A stretch of DNA of 56,986 nt from assembly GCF_900258475.1 (NCBI RefSeq), contig NZ_LT984887.1, positions 888,932 to 945,917 on the forward strand. Direction: 5' to 3'. Origin of the DNA: Anaerococcus sp. Marseille-P3915. Lineage in GTDB: Bacteria > Bacillota > Clostridia > Tissierellales > Peptoniphilaceae. The position numbers were made by a program, and so were the translations under genes. Position 1 is the stretch's first letter, and each line of letters starts with the position of its first letter. This document shows positions 37,286 to 45,462 of the stretch, one piece after another. The notes under the pieces were generated by a model that searched no databases, was not told the origin of the DNA, and saw only the letters and a program-made list of their open reading frames with translations.

Positions 37286-38736
37286 TTTAATTTCCTCAAA
37301 ACTTCTTCTTTTAGCTTAGATGGATCGATTATATCCTTATGGATTACTTCCATATCCTTCAAGGCTGATAGATTTTCAGGAACTTCATTAGCCATAAGCT
37401 CTCCTATTTTTTCAAGCTTCTCAAAATCATCATCTCCTCCATCAATTCCTAGGGAATTTAAAACCTTGTCAGGAAACTTAAGGGGATTGGCTGTTGATGC
37501 TATTATTGTTTGTGTATCATCGCCTGTTTCTTTTTTATATTTTTCATAAACACTTACAGCAACAGCTGTGTGGGGGTCTATTAAATATTTGTAGGAATCA
37601 TAAGTACTTTTTATTGCATCTTTTACATCTTCTTCGCCTGCAAAGTTTGCATAGATTAAATCATCATAGTTCTTATCCCAAAGATAAATTTTATCTTTGT
37701 TTAAAGATTCCATGGCTTCGGCCACTTTTTTATAGTTTCCATCAGATAGGTGATATAATAGTCTTTCAAGATTTGAAGAAATCAATATATCCATAGATGG
37801 AGATGATGTTAAAATCAACTTTCTATTTGAATCATAAGACCCAGTTTTAAAAAAATCTGTTAAGATTTTATTATCATTTGAAGCTATGATCAATTTATTA
37901 ATAGGAAGCCCCATGTTTTTTGCATAAAAAGCAGCTAGAACATTTCCGAAATTGCCTGTAGGCACAGCAATATTTACCTTTTCACCAAGTTTTATTTTTT
38001 TATTTTGTACTAGTCTTAGATAGGTGTAAACATAGTAAACAACCTGTGGGATGAGCCTACCTATATTTATAGAATTTGCCGATGATAATTCATAGCCTTT
38101 TTCTAGGATTTTTTTATTAAATTCCTTGTCATTAAAAGCATCTTTTACTGCTGTTTGGGCATTGTCGAAATTTCCTTTTATAGCAAAAACATTTAGGTTT
38201 TCCCCTTCTTGACTTATCATTTGTAGCTTTTGAATGGCTGATACCCCATCTTTTGGATAAAAGACCATTGCCCTTACCCCATCTACATCCTTAAATCCTT
38301 CTAGGGCTGCCTTTCCTGTATCTCCAGATGTGGCAACGAGGATTAAAACTTTCTTATCATCTCCATTTACTTCTAATGAAGCCTTAAGTAAAAAAGGAAG
38401 TATTGATAGGGCCATATCCTTAAAAGCATGAGTTATACCATGGTATAGCTCCATTATAAAGGCATTTGTTTCTTTAATCTTTACAACTTCCTCTGGGAAT
38501 TTTTGATCATAAGCCTTTTTTACAATGATATCTAGCTTATCTCCTAAATCATCAAAATACATCTTTAAAATGTAGCTAGCAAGTTCTCTATAATCTAGAT
38601 CAATAAGCTTAGATAAGTCTCCTAAGGAAGGAAAATTCATTGGCACAAACAGGCCACCATCATCTGCTATAGACCTAATTATAGCTTGGCTTGGATTTAT
38701 TTGGCTTCTGTCTGTTCTTGTGGATACGTATTTCAT
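37282..38736 (-). CDS. thrC: threonine synthase
   Basis: The PLP enzyme converts O-phosphohomoserine to threonine. The 484-residue length and Thr_synth_N opening (YVSTRTDRSQINPSQAII) mark the longer yeast/E. coli-like class. The PLP lysine is in HGITHAFKDMALS; VATSGDTGKAALEG and AVPTGNFGNVLAAFYAK bind the cofactor phosphate and substrate. It shares one base with hom (TAATG), implying translational coupling, and overlaps thrB by 4 bp. Confidence 0.95.
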   Translation of the reverse strand: MKYVSTRTDRSQINPSQAIIRSIADDGGLFVPMNFPSLGDLSKLIDLDYRELASYILKMYFDDLGDKLDIIVKKAYDQKFPEEVVKIKETNAFIMELYHGITHAFKDMALSILPFLLKASLEVNGDDKKVLILVATSGDTGKAALEGFKDVDGVRAMVFYPKDGVSAIQKLQMISQEGENLNVFAIKGNFDNAQTAVKDAFNDKEFNKKILEKGYELSSANSINIGRLIPQVVYYVYTYLRLVQNKKIKLGEKVNIAVPTGNFGNVLAAFYAKNMGLPINKLIIASNDNKILTDFFKTGSYDSNRKLILTSSPSMDILISSNLERLLYHLSDGNYKKVAEAMESLNKDKIYLWDKNYDDLIYANFAGEEDVKDAIKSTYDSYKYLIDPHTAVAVSVYEKYKKETGDDTQTIIASTANPLKFPDKVLNSLGIDGGDDDFEKLEKIGELMANEVPENLSALKDMEVIHKDIIDPSKLKEEVLRKLK

Positions 38737-39941
38737 TAGTAATTCCTACCTTCAAGTCTAACTATAAGAGAATTAGGATCAGCATCTAGTCTTTCCTTTA
38801 AATCAACATATTTTGCATCCCTTATTAGACTTGCCTTTAATTTATCATCGATAACTTCTTCATCAAAATCATCTAAATTTACAAGATTTCTGTCATATCT
38901 TAGATAAAAATCAGCCCTTATATCACTGCTATCTATCTTTCTATTTAGACCTTCGCCAAGTCTTACCTTGGATTGTCTATCAAAAATAATATCTATTATG
39001 TCATTTATGATAGCATTGGCTGTAGGAAGCATGCCTGCACCTTGGCCATAAAATTTAAGTTCTCCTACCATATCACCAAAGACAGTAACAGAGTTAAAGG
39101 CACCTCTTACAGATGCAAAATATGAGTCTGAATATACTCCTACCGGGGCAACACAGGCCTTAATCTTGTTATCTTCAATATAGGAATCACCTATTAGTTT
39201 TATAGTCCTGCCATTATCTTTAAGAATTCTAATATCATCTGCTGTAATTTTAGAAATACCATCTACGAGTATATCATCCTCACTGACTTCTTGCCTAAAA
39301 GCCATTGTAGATAGAATTCTTAACTTTCTATGGGTATCAAAACCTTCAACATCTGCACTTGGGTCAGCTTCAGCATATCCTAAATCTTGAGCTTCTTTTA
39401 AGACATCGCTATAATCAAGTCCTTCTTCAGTCATCTTAGATAGAATATAATTGCATGTACCATTTAAAATCCCCCTAACCCTAGTGATTTCATTTTCCAT
39501 TACAAGGTCCCCAAGGGGTTTTAAAACTGGAATCCCTCCAGCAACTGCCGCTTCGTGAAGGAAGTGAAGATTCATATCCCTAGCAAGGTCATTTAATTCA
39601 GGAAAATATTTACTAATAGCAGCCTTGTTTGCCGATACTACATGCTTGCCATTTTTCATAGATTTAAGCATCATATCCTTAGCTTGATCAACTGATGATG
39701 TAACTTCGACAACTATATCTATAGATGAATCATTTATTATTTCATCAAAGTCTGTTGTAAGTAAATCTTTATCAATATCAACTCCATAAGAATCTCTAAC
39801 TTTTCTAACTAAAACTTTTTTTATTTCAATTTCTGCATTAGTATAGAATTTAATTGAATCTTGTTTTTCTCTAATTAGCTTTACTATCCCCTGGCCAACT
39901 GTACCATATCCTAGTATAGCAAGTCCTACTACTCTTTTCAC
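38736..39941 (-). CDS. hom: homoserine dehydrogenase
   Basis: The enzyme reduces aspartate semialdehyde to homoserine. The 401-residue protein has the NAD(P) loop GYGTVGQG, the catalytic region GILNGTCNYILSKM and DPSADVEGFDTHRKL, and ends its core near GAGMLPTANAIINDI. The start is GTG at 39941, six nt after AAGGAG. The C-terminal 75 residues keep only fragments resembling the first and last strands of an ACT domain (DIRADFYLRYD, SLIVRLEGRNY), where typical Firmicutes enzymes (about 430 residues) have the whole threonine-sensing domain. Confidence 0.93.
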   Translation of the reverse strand: MKRVVGLAILGYGTVGQGIVKLIREKQDSIKFYTNAEIEIKKVLVRKVRDSYGVDIDKDLLTTDFDEIINDSSIDIVVEVTSSVDQAKDMMLKSMKNGKHVVSANKAAISKYFPELNDLARDMNLHFLHEAAVAGGIPVLKPLGDLVMENEITRVRGILNGTCNYILSKMTEEGLDYSDVLKEAQDLGYAEADPSADVEGFDTHRKLRILSTMAFRQEVSEDDILVDGISKITADDIRILKDNGRTIKLIGDSYIEDNKIKACVAPVGVYSDSYFASVRGAFNSVTVFGDMVGELKFYGQGAGMLPTANAIINDIIDIIFDRQSKVRLGEGLNRKIDSSDIRADFYLRYDRNLVNLDDFDEEVIDDKLKASLIRDAKYVDLKERLDADPNSLIVRLEGRNY

Positions 39942-40041
39942 TTCTTACTCCTTGAATATAATTATTTGAGTTTTAAATTTACAAATAAAGTATCTTAATA
40001 TTAATCATCAAAAATATTTTTTCGACTAAGATATTTTGTAT

Positions 40042-40080
40042 AGATAATACCTTAATTTTTGCTTTACTCAAGTATTATCT
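40042..40080 (-). promoter_or_regulatory. hom-thrC-thrB promoter flanked by an inverted repeat
   Basis: A perfect 9-bp inverted repeat, AGATAATAC (40042-40050) and GTATTATCT (40072-40080), overlaps a leftward promoter: TTGAGT (40071-40066), 16-bp spacer, TATTAT (49-44 of the same block, 40049-40044). The repeat would suit a dimeric repressor. I see no T-box motif in the leader. Confidence 0.5.
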
Positions 40081-40125
40081 TAACCTACTACAAATAAGGA
40101 TTATTTAAGAATTATATTTTGCATA

Positions 40126-40148
40126 TAAAAAGACCCCCAAAGGGGTCT
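40126..40148 (-). terminator. ferredoxin terminator
   Basis: Leftward AGACCCC (40148-40142), loop TTTG, GGGGTCT (40137-40131), then TTTTATA. Confidence 0.85.
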
Positions 40149-40171
40149 CTTATTCTTTATGTACTATGAAA

Positions 40172-40345
40172 TTATTCTTGGTCGATTGCTTCTACTGGGC
40201 AAACTGCTGAGCATGAACCACAATCTATACAAGCATCTGCATCAATTTCAAAAGCAGCATCGCCTTGAGAGATTGCTCCTACTGGGCATTCACCTTCGCA
40301 TGAACCACAAGAAATACAAGTATTTTCATCTATTCTGTATGCCAT
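40172..40345 (-). CDS. 2[4Fe-4S] ferredoxin
   Basis: The 57-residue protein reads MAYRIDENTCISCGSCEGEC at its start and carries two CxxCxxCxxxCP motifs: CISCGSCEGECP (from residue 10) and CIDCGSCSAVCP (from residue 39), the standard clostridial eight-cysteine ferredoxin. It transfers electrons among anaerobic oxidoreductases. GGAGGAA precedes the ATG. It has its own strong promoter and terminator. The absence of extra insertions places it with the small bacterial type. Confidence 0.96.
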   Translation of the reverse strand: MAYRIDENTCISCGSCEGECPVGAISQGDAAFEIDADACIDCGSCSAVCPVEAIDQE

Positions 40346-40373
40346 AATTTCCTCCTATGTTTATTATATGATT

Positions 40374-40402
40374 AGTATACAATAATATTCATAATATGTC
40401 AA
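40374..40402 (-). promoter_or_regulatory. ferredoxin promoter
   Basis: Consensus leftward TTGACA (40402-40397), 17-bp spacer, TATACT (40379-40374). Confidence 0.82.
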
Positions 40403-40456
40403 GTAAAACATGAAATTTTATTAAAATATTCTAGAAATCTGATTAATTATTCATAA

Positions 40457-40471
40457 TGATAATTATTATCA
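40457..40471. promoter_or_regulatory. Fur-type 7-1-7 palindrome
   Basis: TGATAATTATTATCA is an exact match to the TGATAATnATTATCA core used by Bacillus Fur. It overlaps the ricT stop and lies about 55 bp upstream of the ferredoxin -35. At that distance direct repression is uncertain; it may also be chance in AT-rich DNA. Confidence 0.4.
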
Positions 40472-41281
40472 TCTGTCTTTGCTTATATCTTCTATCCTAT
40501 AAAATTCTTCTATTTCCTCATCGCTTTCATCAAGGTTTAACCTAACCTTACACAAACCTCTAATGTAATCATTATCTACCACCGTACCTACTCCATCTAC
40601 AGTAGAAACTTTATGGCCCTTTTTAGGATGCTCTTTTTTAGCTTTTAGATAATTATCTTCCTCAAAATCTAAGCAGCACATAAGTCTACCACATACTCCA
40701 GATATCTTATTTGGATCTAAGGTTATTCCTTGGTCTTTGGCCATCTTTATTGATAAAGGATTAAACTCTGTCATAAAACGAGAGCAGCAAGTTTTTTGTC
40801 CACATGAGCCATGAAAATCTTTAAGCTTAGCATGGTCTCTAACACCGATTTGTCTTAACTCAATTCTATTCTTAAATATTGACGCTAAATCTTTTACAAG
40901 AGCTCTAAAGTCTACCCTATTTTCCGATGTGAAATAAAAAGTAATTTTGCTTTTATCAAAGCTGTATTCACCTTCTACAATTTTCATATCTAGCTGATGG
41001 TCTCTTACTTTTTCTTTTGCAAGCTCCATTGCTTCTTGGGCTTCTTCTTTATTTGATTCATCTATCTCTAAATCTCTTGAGCTTGCCTTTCTTATTACAC
41101 TTGATAAGTCTTTGTCAAACTTATCCTTGTCAATATCTATATTTGCAAGCGCTACTTCTGCTAGTTCTAGACCATTTGAGCTTTCGACTATCACCTTATC
41201 TTTAAAACAAAGGTTTAAATCATTGGCCTTAAAATAATATATTTTGCCAGCATTTTTAAATCTTATTCCAACTACATTCAT
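40469..41281 (-). CDS. ricT: RicT/YaaT PSP1-domain protein
   Basis: The 270-residue protein has the PSP1 C-terminal domain, and its cysteine clusters (GSCGQKTCCSRF, CGRLMCCLDFEED) bind an Fe-S cluster in the RicA-RicF-RicT complex. In Bacillus that complex assists RNase Y in mRNA maturation and affects sporulation and competence. No sporulation genes appear here, so an RNA-maturation role is likelier. It overlaps holB by 4 bp in the conserved tmk-darA-holB-ricT cluster. Confidence 0.92.
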   Translation of the reverse strand: MNVVGIRFKNAGKIYYFKANDLNLCFKDKVIVESSNGLELAEVALANIDIDKDKFDKDLSSVIRKASSRDLEIDESNKEEAQEAMELAKEKVRDHQLDMKIVEGEYSFDKSKITFYFTSENRVDFRALVKDLASIFKNRIELRQIGVRDHAKLKDFHGSCGQKTCCSRFMTEFNPLSIKMAKDQGITLDPNKISGVCGRLMCCLDFEEDNYLKAKKEHPKKGHKVSTVDGVGTVVDNDYIRGLCKVRLNLDESDEEIEEFYRIEDISKDR

Positions 41282-42066
41282 TTATCTTTCCTGCCTTCTC
41301 TATATATATTAAAAAATATATTTTCTATACTTAATTCAAAATTAATATTATTCCTATAAGCAATTTGTATTTCTTCAAGCTTACTGATTAATCTTTCTAT
41401 AACATTTAAATCCATTTGGCTAAGTTTTTCTAGATTATATGCATAGCTTGATCTGTATGGCTTTTTACTTTTATATTTTAAATCAATTAATCCTTTATAA
41501 ATTTCAAGGATTGATGATATTAATTCATCTTTTTTATCCTTATAGGCTAATAAATAATCTCTCTCTTTATAATAAAAGGAGAGATTTCCCTCATAAATCT
41601 CTCTAATTATATCGGAAAGTCTCTCAAAATCAATATCGTTTTTATAATTTCCATTAGATATACTAATTATTTGACATCTTGACCTTATAGTTTGAAGTAA
41701 TTTCCCGCTATTATCTGTTGTGAAAATTATAAGTATATAATCCTTAAGCTCTTCAAGACTTTTTAGCATGGCGTTTGCTGCCTCAATCCTCAAATTTTGA
41801 GCATTATGGATTATATAAATTTTGATTTTCCCATTTGTAGGTCTAATTACCATATCTTTTATTAGCGTCCTAATTGTAGATATGTCTATTATTTCCTTAT
41901 CTATTACTGATAAGTCAGAATTTATACTTGACTTTACATCGTAAGAATCAAATACTTCCTTTGCAAAATCTAGGGAGTACTTTAAATTATATCCTACATC
42001 CTCTCCTTCTATTATGTAGGCATTAGATAAATTATTATTTGCTAATTGCCTTTCTAATATGGTCAT
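41278..42066 (-). CDS. holB: DNA polymerase III delta' subunit (divergent)
   Basis: The 262-residue protein sits where holB is found in Firmicutes and shows IYIIHNAQNLRIEAANAMLKSLEE and TIRSRCQIISI, the delta' sensor region. The Walker A loop is degenerate (IIEGEDVGYNLKY, no GKT), and the zinc-binding cysteines are missing. delta' does not hydrolyse ATP, so this is compatible with function as the clamp-loader stator. It is shorter than usual (about 320-330). Overlaps of 4 bp on both sides show tight coupling. Confidence 0.87.
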   Translation of the reverse strand: MTILERQLANNNLSNAYIIEGEDVGYNLKYSLDFAKEVFDSYDVKSSINSDLSVIDKEIIDISTIRTLIKDMVIRPTNGKIKIYIIHNAQNLRIEAANAMLKSLEELKDYILIIFTTDNSGKLLQTIRSRCQIISISNGNYKNDIDFERLSDIIREIYEGNLSFYYKERDYLLAYKDKKDELISSILEIYKGLIDLKYKSKKPYRSSYAYNLEKLSQMDLNVIERLISKLEEIQIAYRNNINFELSIENIFFNIYREGRKDK

Positions 42067-42392
42067 ATTTGTACATATTTTTCAACATCAATTATAAATA
42101 CCGTTGCCCCACCTACACTTATTTCTATAGGTACTGTTGTGCTTATTAGTGAGCTTTCACCTGTAGGATTTATTATTGTTGTAGTGGTATTTCTTTTCTT
42201 ACAATTCTTTTCTATTATTCCAAGTGCTTCGTCTAATTTAACTTCTTCCACACCTATTAAGAGGGTAGTGTTGCCTTTTTTTAAAAATCCACCTGTTGTT
42301 GAAAGCTTTGTTATCCTATAACCTTCATCTGTTAGGGCATCGATTAAAAAATTAACGTCTGCATCTTGTACTATAGCTACTAATAATTTCAT
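42063..42392 (-). CDS. darA: cyclic-di-AMP receptor DarA/PstA (PII-like)
   Basis: The 109-residue protein (MKLLVAIVQDADVNFLIDAL, then GYRITKLSTTGGFLKKGNTT, LLIGVEE) matches DarA/PstA, a PII-like trimer that binds c-di-AMP. Its downstream output is unresolved. I place the start at 42392 after GGAGGAA; the earlier ATG precedes that site. It lies between tmk and holB as in Bacillus and Listeria. Confidence 0.94.
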   Translation of the reverse strand: MKLLVAIVQDADVNFLIDALTDEGYRITKLSTTGGFLKKGNTTLLIGVEEVKLDEALGIIEKNCKKRNTTTTIINPTGESSLISTTVPIEISVGGATVFIIDVEKYVQI

Positions 42393-42393
42393 T

Positions 42394-43017
42394 TTATTCC
42401 TCCAATAAGCCATAAATAATTTTGATTACATCTTCTGTTAAATCTTCTATAGACTTTCTAGCATCTACCTTTACTATTTCGTCTTTATAGAGATCAGCCA
42501 TTTGCATATAGCCATCAAAGATCTTTTTGTGAAATGAAAAATCTTCGTTTTCTAGTCTATCTGCAGAAAAATTGGCTCTTTTTCTTTCTAAAGCTGTCTT
42601 ATAGTCAATATTGAAAAATATGTTTAAGTCAGCCTTAAGACCTTCTGTTGCAAAATTATTTATATTCTTTATCTTATCTATACCCAAATTTCTTCCTAAT
42701 CCCTGATATAATAAAGAACTTAATACAAATCTATCACAAATTACAATTTTTCCTGCTTTTAAATCAGGTTTAATTCTTTCTTCCACAAGCTGAGCTCTAC
42801 TTGCTGCAAATAGGAGAGCTTCAGTCTTTGCTGACATCTCGGAATTTTCATTGTCAATTATTATTGATCTGATTTTTTCAGAAATGGGTGTTCCACCTGG
42901 CTCCCTATAGAAGCTTACAGGATGAGAGTCATTTTCTAATATCGTCTTAACTTTTTCTAATATGGTTGTTTTTCCAGACCCGTCTGGTCCTTCAAATACT
43001 ATAAATTTTCCGCTCAT
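42394..43017 (-). CDS. tmk: dTMP kinase
   Basis: The enzyme phosphorylates dTMP to dTDP. The 207-residue protein has P-loop FEGPDGSGKTTILEK, the DR(Y/F/S) motif as CDRFVLSSLLYQG, REPGGTPISEKIR and a lid ending ERKRA. The initiating ATG has no Shine-Dalgarno and lies 6 nt after a TATAAT, so transcription should start at or next to the ATG. It heads tmk-darA-holB-ricT. Confidence 0.95.
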   Translation of the reverse strand: MSGKFIVFEGPDGSGKTTILEKVKTILENDSHPVSFYREPGGTPISEKIRSIIIDNENSEMSAKTEALLFAASRAQLVEERIKPDLKAGKIVICDRFVLSSLLYQGLGRNLGIDKIKNINNFATEGLKADLNIFFNIDYKTALERKRANFSADRLENEDFSFHKKIFDGYMQMADLYKDEIVKVDARKSIEDLTEDVIKIIYGLLEE

Positions 43018-43023
43018 ATATCC

Positions 43024-43053
43024 ATTATACTATATTTTCCTAAAATAAGTCTA
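43024..43053 (-). promoter_or_regulatory. tmk promoter (predicted leaderless)
   Basis: Leftward TAGACT (43053-43048, 4/6 consensus), 18-bp spacer, TATAAT (43029-43024). Six bases separate the -10 from the ATG, placing +1 on or beside the A of the start codon. Confidence 0.6.
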
Positions 43054-43082
43054 GGAGTATTTTTTCTTTAAAATTTCCAAAT

Positions 43083-43115
43083 AAAAAAACCATTGTCTAT
43101 AATAAAGAGCAATGG
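43083..43115 (-). terminator. L25 terminator
   Basis: Leftward CCATTG (43115-43110), 14-nt loop, CAATGG (43095-43090), then seven T (43089-43083). Confidence 0.75.
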
Positions 43116-43124
43116 CTTTAAATA

Positions 43125-43772
43125 TTATTCGTTATCTTCAGATTCTTCAGTTTCATCAACTGTTGGTACATCAGCTGCATCTGCTGCTTCTTCTTCATCG
43201 TCAATGATTTCTTCTTCAGATACTTCTTGTAGTGAGCAGATAACTTCTTCTGCATCAGCAAGTACATTGATATTTTCATCTTTGAAGATGTCAAGATCAG
43301 CAACTGTTTTGTTTTCACCAATTTGTAGGTCTTTGATTTCAACATCTGCTGTTTGTGGGATGTATTTTGGTAGACATTCTACTTCTACTACATCTATATT
43401 TTGTACTAGTACTCCCGCATCAGCATTTAGGTCATCTCTACCGATTAGGTTAACTGGAACAGTAACTCTGATTGCTTGATTTTGGTCTATAGCCTGAAAA
43501 TCTACATGTAAAAATTGGTTTTTGTATGGATGAGTTTGGAAATCCTTGATAAGTACTTCTTTACCTTCTCCATTGACATCTAGTGTTATAATTGTAGATG
43601 TTCCAGCTTGTCTAAGAACTTTATCAAATTCTCTAGCTTCGAATTGAACATTTACATTTTCTTGATTTTTGGCATAAACTACTCCTGGTATAAGTTCATT
43701 ACTTCTAAGTTTGTTAACTTTATTTTTACCAGTAGCTTCTCTTTTTTCTGCTTGTAAAACTAAATTAGCCAT
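43125..43772 (-). CDS. rplY: 50S ribosomal protein L25 / Ctc
   Basis: The 215-residue protein has an N-terminal L25 5S-rRNA-binding domain (LQAEKREATGKNKVNKLRS, GVVYAK, LIKDFQTHPYKNQFLHVDFQ) and a C-terminal TL5/beta domain (RVTVPVNLIGRDDLNADAGV), ending in a strongly acidic tail (about 190-215). This is the long Ctc form of Firmicutes. It has its own promoter and terminator. GGAGG precedes the ATG. Confidence 0.94.
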   Translation of the reverse strand: MANLVLQAEKREATGKNKVNKLRSNELIPGVVYAKNQENVNVQFEAREFDKVLRQAGTSTIITLDVNGEGKEVLIKDFQTHPYKNQFLHVDFQAIDQNQAIRVTVPVNLIGRDDLNADAGVLVQNIDVVEVECLPKYIPQTADVEIKDLQIGENKTVADLDIFKDENINVLADAEEVICSLQEVSEEEIIDDEEEAADAADVPTVDETEESEDNE

Positions 43773-43801
43773 TTTGCCTCCTTATTAATTCATACTAGCT
43801 A

Positions 43802-43830
43802 ATTATACTCCATCTTTGCCTTATTTACAA
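43802..43830 (-). promoter_or_regulatory. L25 promoter
   Basis: Leftward TTGTAA (43830-43825), 17-bp spacer, TATAAT (43807-43802). Confidence 0.75.
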
Positions 43831-43858
43831 TAACTTAAAGATTAATATTTTAAAATCA

Positions 43859-43886
43859 TTGATAATTTATGCTCTTGTAATACAAT
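43859..43886 (+). promoter_or_regulatory. tpx promoter
   Basis: TTGATA (43859-43864), 16-bp spacer, TACAAT (43881-43886), divergent from the L25 promoter. Confidence 0.68.
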
Positions 43887-43921
43887 ATTGCTAATAGGAT
43901 GAATAAATGAAGGAGAATTTT

Positions 43922-44434
43922 ATGACAAGAAGAGGAAAATTCGGTACTGTAGATATAACTGTATTAGGTGAAGAACTAAAAGTTGGAGATAAGGCACCTG
44001 ATTTTGTTGCCAATAAGATGGACCTAAGCCCTTATAATTTTTATGATGAAGAAGATGGAAAAATCAAAATAATTTCTGTTGTCCCTTCTCTTGATACGGA
44101 TGTATGTGAACTTCAAACAAAGATGTTTCAAAAAGCAACTGAGTTTTTACCAGATAATGTTATAGTCCTAACAGTATCAAATGACTTACCTTTTGCCCAA
44201 ATAAGATTTAAGAAAAATAAGAAAGCTGACCAAATTAAGTTTGTTTCAGACTATAATACAAGAGATTTTTCAAGTAAATATGGAACCTTAATTGAAGAAT
44301 TAAAACTTTTAAATAGGTCCGTATTTGTAGTTGATAAGGATAATACAATAAAATATGTCCAATACTTAGAGCAAAATACCGATCTTCCTGAATATGAGGA
44401 AGCTGTTAGGGTTGCTAAACAATTAAGTAAATAA
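43922..44434 (+). CDS. tpx: thiol peroxidase, one-cysteine form
   Basis: The peroxiredoxin reduces hydroperoxides. The 170-residue protein shows KVGDKAPDFVA, the peroxidatic site VPSLDTDVCELQ (C62, T59) and SNDLPFAQIRF, typical of Tpx. The resolving cysteine that normally follows FAQxRF is K97 here, and C62 is the only cysteine, so it cannot form the usual intramolecular disulfide. I place the start at 43922 after AAGGAG; an ATG five codons earlier precedes that site. It has its own promoter and terminator. Confidence 0.93.
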   Translation: MTRRGKFGTVDITVLGEELKVGDKAPDFVANKMDLSPYNFYDEEDGKIKIISVVPSLDTDVCELQTKMFQKATEFLPDNVIVLTVSNDLPFAQIRFKKNKKADQIKFVSDYNTRDFSSKYGTLIEELKLLNRSVFVVDKDNTIKYVQYLEQNTDLPEYEEAVRVAKQLSK

Positions 44435-44442
44435 TAACCATA

Positions 44443-44469
44443 AAAAACTCCTCTCATTGAGGAGTTTTT
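44443..44469. terminator. bidirectional terminator between tpx and femAB-like gene
   Basis: AAAAACTCCTC (44443-44453), 5-nt loop, GAGGAGTTTTT (44459-44469): a perfect 11-bp stem. Confidence 0.9.
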
Positions 44470-45462
44470 CTATTTTGTAATTAAAAATTCTTCGTATTTT
44501 TCTCTATCATAGACAACATCTAATTCACCTATAAAGTTAGAATACTTATCCGGATAGCAGAAGGATTGCTTAAACCTATATAGACCATCTTTTGAATCTA
44601 AACTAAAGGTACCACCTAGATCTAGATAATCATAACCTTTTTCTAGACACCATTTTATTTCTTCCCAAATCATATTATAGTTTGGCATCTTGTTGCGGAG
44701 CTCGTTTGAGCTTGCTGCATATAGGTAATAAACCTTATTTCCATAAGGAATTAATAAGGATGCTGAAAGAGACTTATCTTCAAAATATGATATAAATATT
44801 TCTGCATCTAGATATTCTATTAGCCTTTGGTAATAATCTTTTGGTCTATGGCCAATTTCTTGTCTTTCCGCCATTATTTTTGTAAGTTCATAGAATATAT
44901 CTAAGCCTTCTTCGTCAGTTTTTATAACTGTCTTTATCCCTGCTCTTATTGATTTTCTAACGTTGTACCTTCCCTTTGATGAAAAGCTTTCAAATATTTC
45001 ATCTTCATTATGACAAGTTAAATCTATTATCATATTGTATCTTGGTTGGGTGAATGAATGAGTATCAAGACCCACACTTCTAAAATCATAACCTAATTTC
45101 CTATAATCATAGACTAATTTCTCATCAAAGACTAACTCTGGGTCCATTCTTAAAAGAAAGGCATCGTATTTGTCCTTTAAAGGCTCTGCTTCCTTTATTA
45201 ATTGTTCAACTAGCTTTGTATCCCTAAAATCACATACTGGCCCTCTAGGAGCATATAAGAAGTGTTTACCGTTTGTATTTTTGATTCCTATCACAGACAT
45301 TGCAGCAATTATCTGCTTATTTTCTTCTATGTATACATAATCATTTGTCCAGTTGTTTTTAATTTTTGACCAAGCTGTATCTTGCATTGGTCTAGCGTAA
45401 GGACTATTTCTTACAAACTCATTATATCTTTTTAAATCATTTTCATTATTTACTATTGGCAT
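44470..45462 (-). CDS. FemAB-family aminoacyltransferase
   Basis: The 330-residue protein has the two GNAT-like lobes of FemX/A/B. The opening SPYARPMQDTAWSKIKNNW, LYAPRGPVCDF and KGRYNVRKSIRAGIKTVI match, as does the C-terminal YLDLGGTFSLDSKDGLYRFKQ segment. These enzymes add amino acids from tRNA to lipid II to build the peptidoglycan interpeptide bridge; which residue is added is unknown. It lacks the coiled-coil arm of staphylococcal FemA. It overlaps the folD-like gene by 17 bp. Confidence 0.88.
   Translation of the reverse strand: MPIVNNENDLKRYNEFVRNSPYARPMQDTAWSKIKNNWTNDYVYIEENKQIIAAMSVIGIKNTNGKHFLYAPRGPVCDFRDTKLVEQLIKEAEPLKDKYDAFLLRMDPELVFDEKLVYDYRKLGYDFRSVGLDTHSFTQPRYNMIIDLTCHNEDEIFESFSSKGRYNVRKSIRAGIKTVIKTDEEGLDIFYELTKIMAERQEIGHRPKDYYQRLIEYLDAEIFISYFEDKSLSASLLIPYGNKVYYLYAASSNELRNKMPNYNMIWEEIKWCLEKGYDYLDLGGTFSLDSKDGLYRFKQSFCYPDKYSNFIGELDVVYDREKYEEFLITK

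Noticed and set aside
39942-40130. Possible T-box leader before hom
   Set aside because: No AGGGTGG-type T-box sequence or specifier hairpin could be found; a promoter with inverted repeat explains the region better.
40469-41281. Sporulation function for the RicT/YaaT gene
   Set aside because: The stage 0 sporulation label is inherited from Bacillus; no sporulation genes are present and the family has a general mRNA-maturation role.
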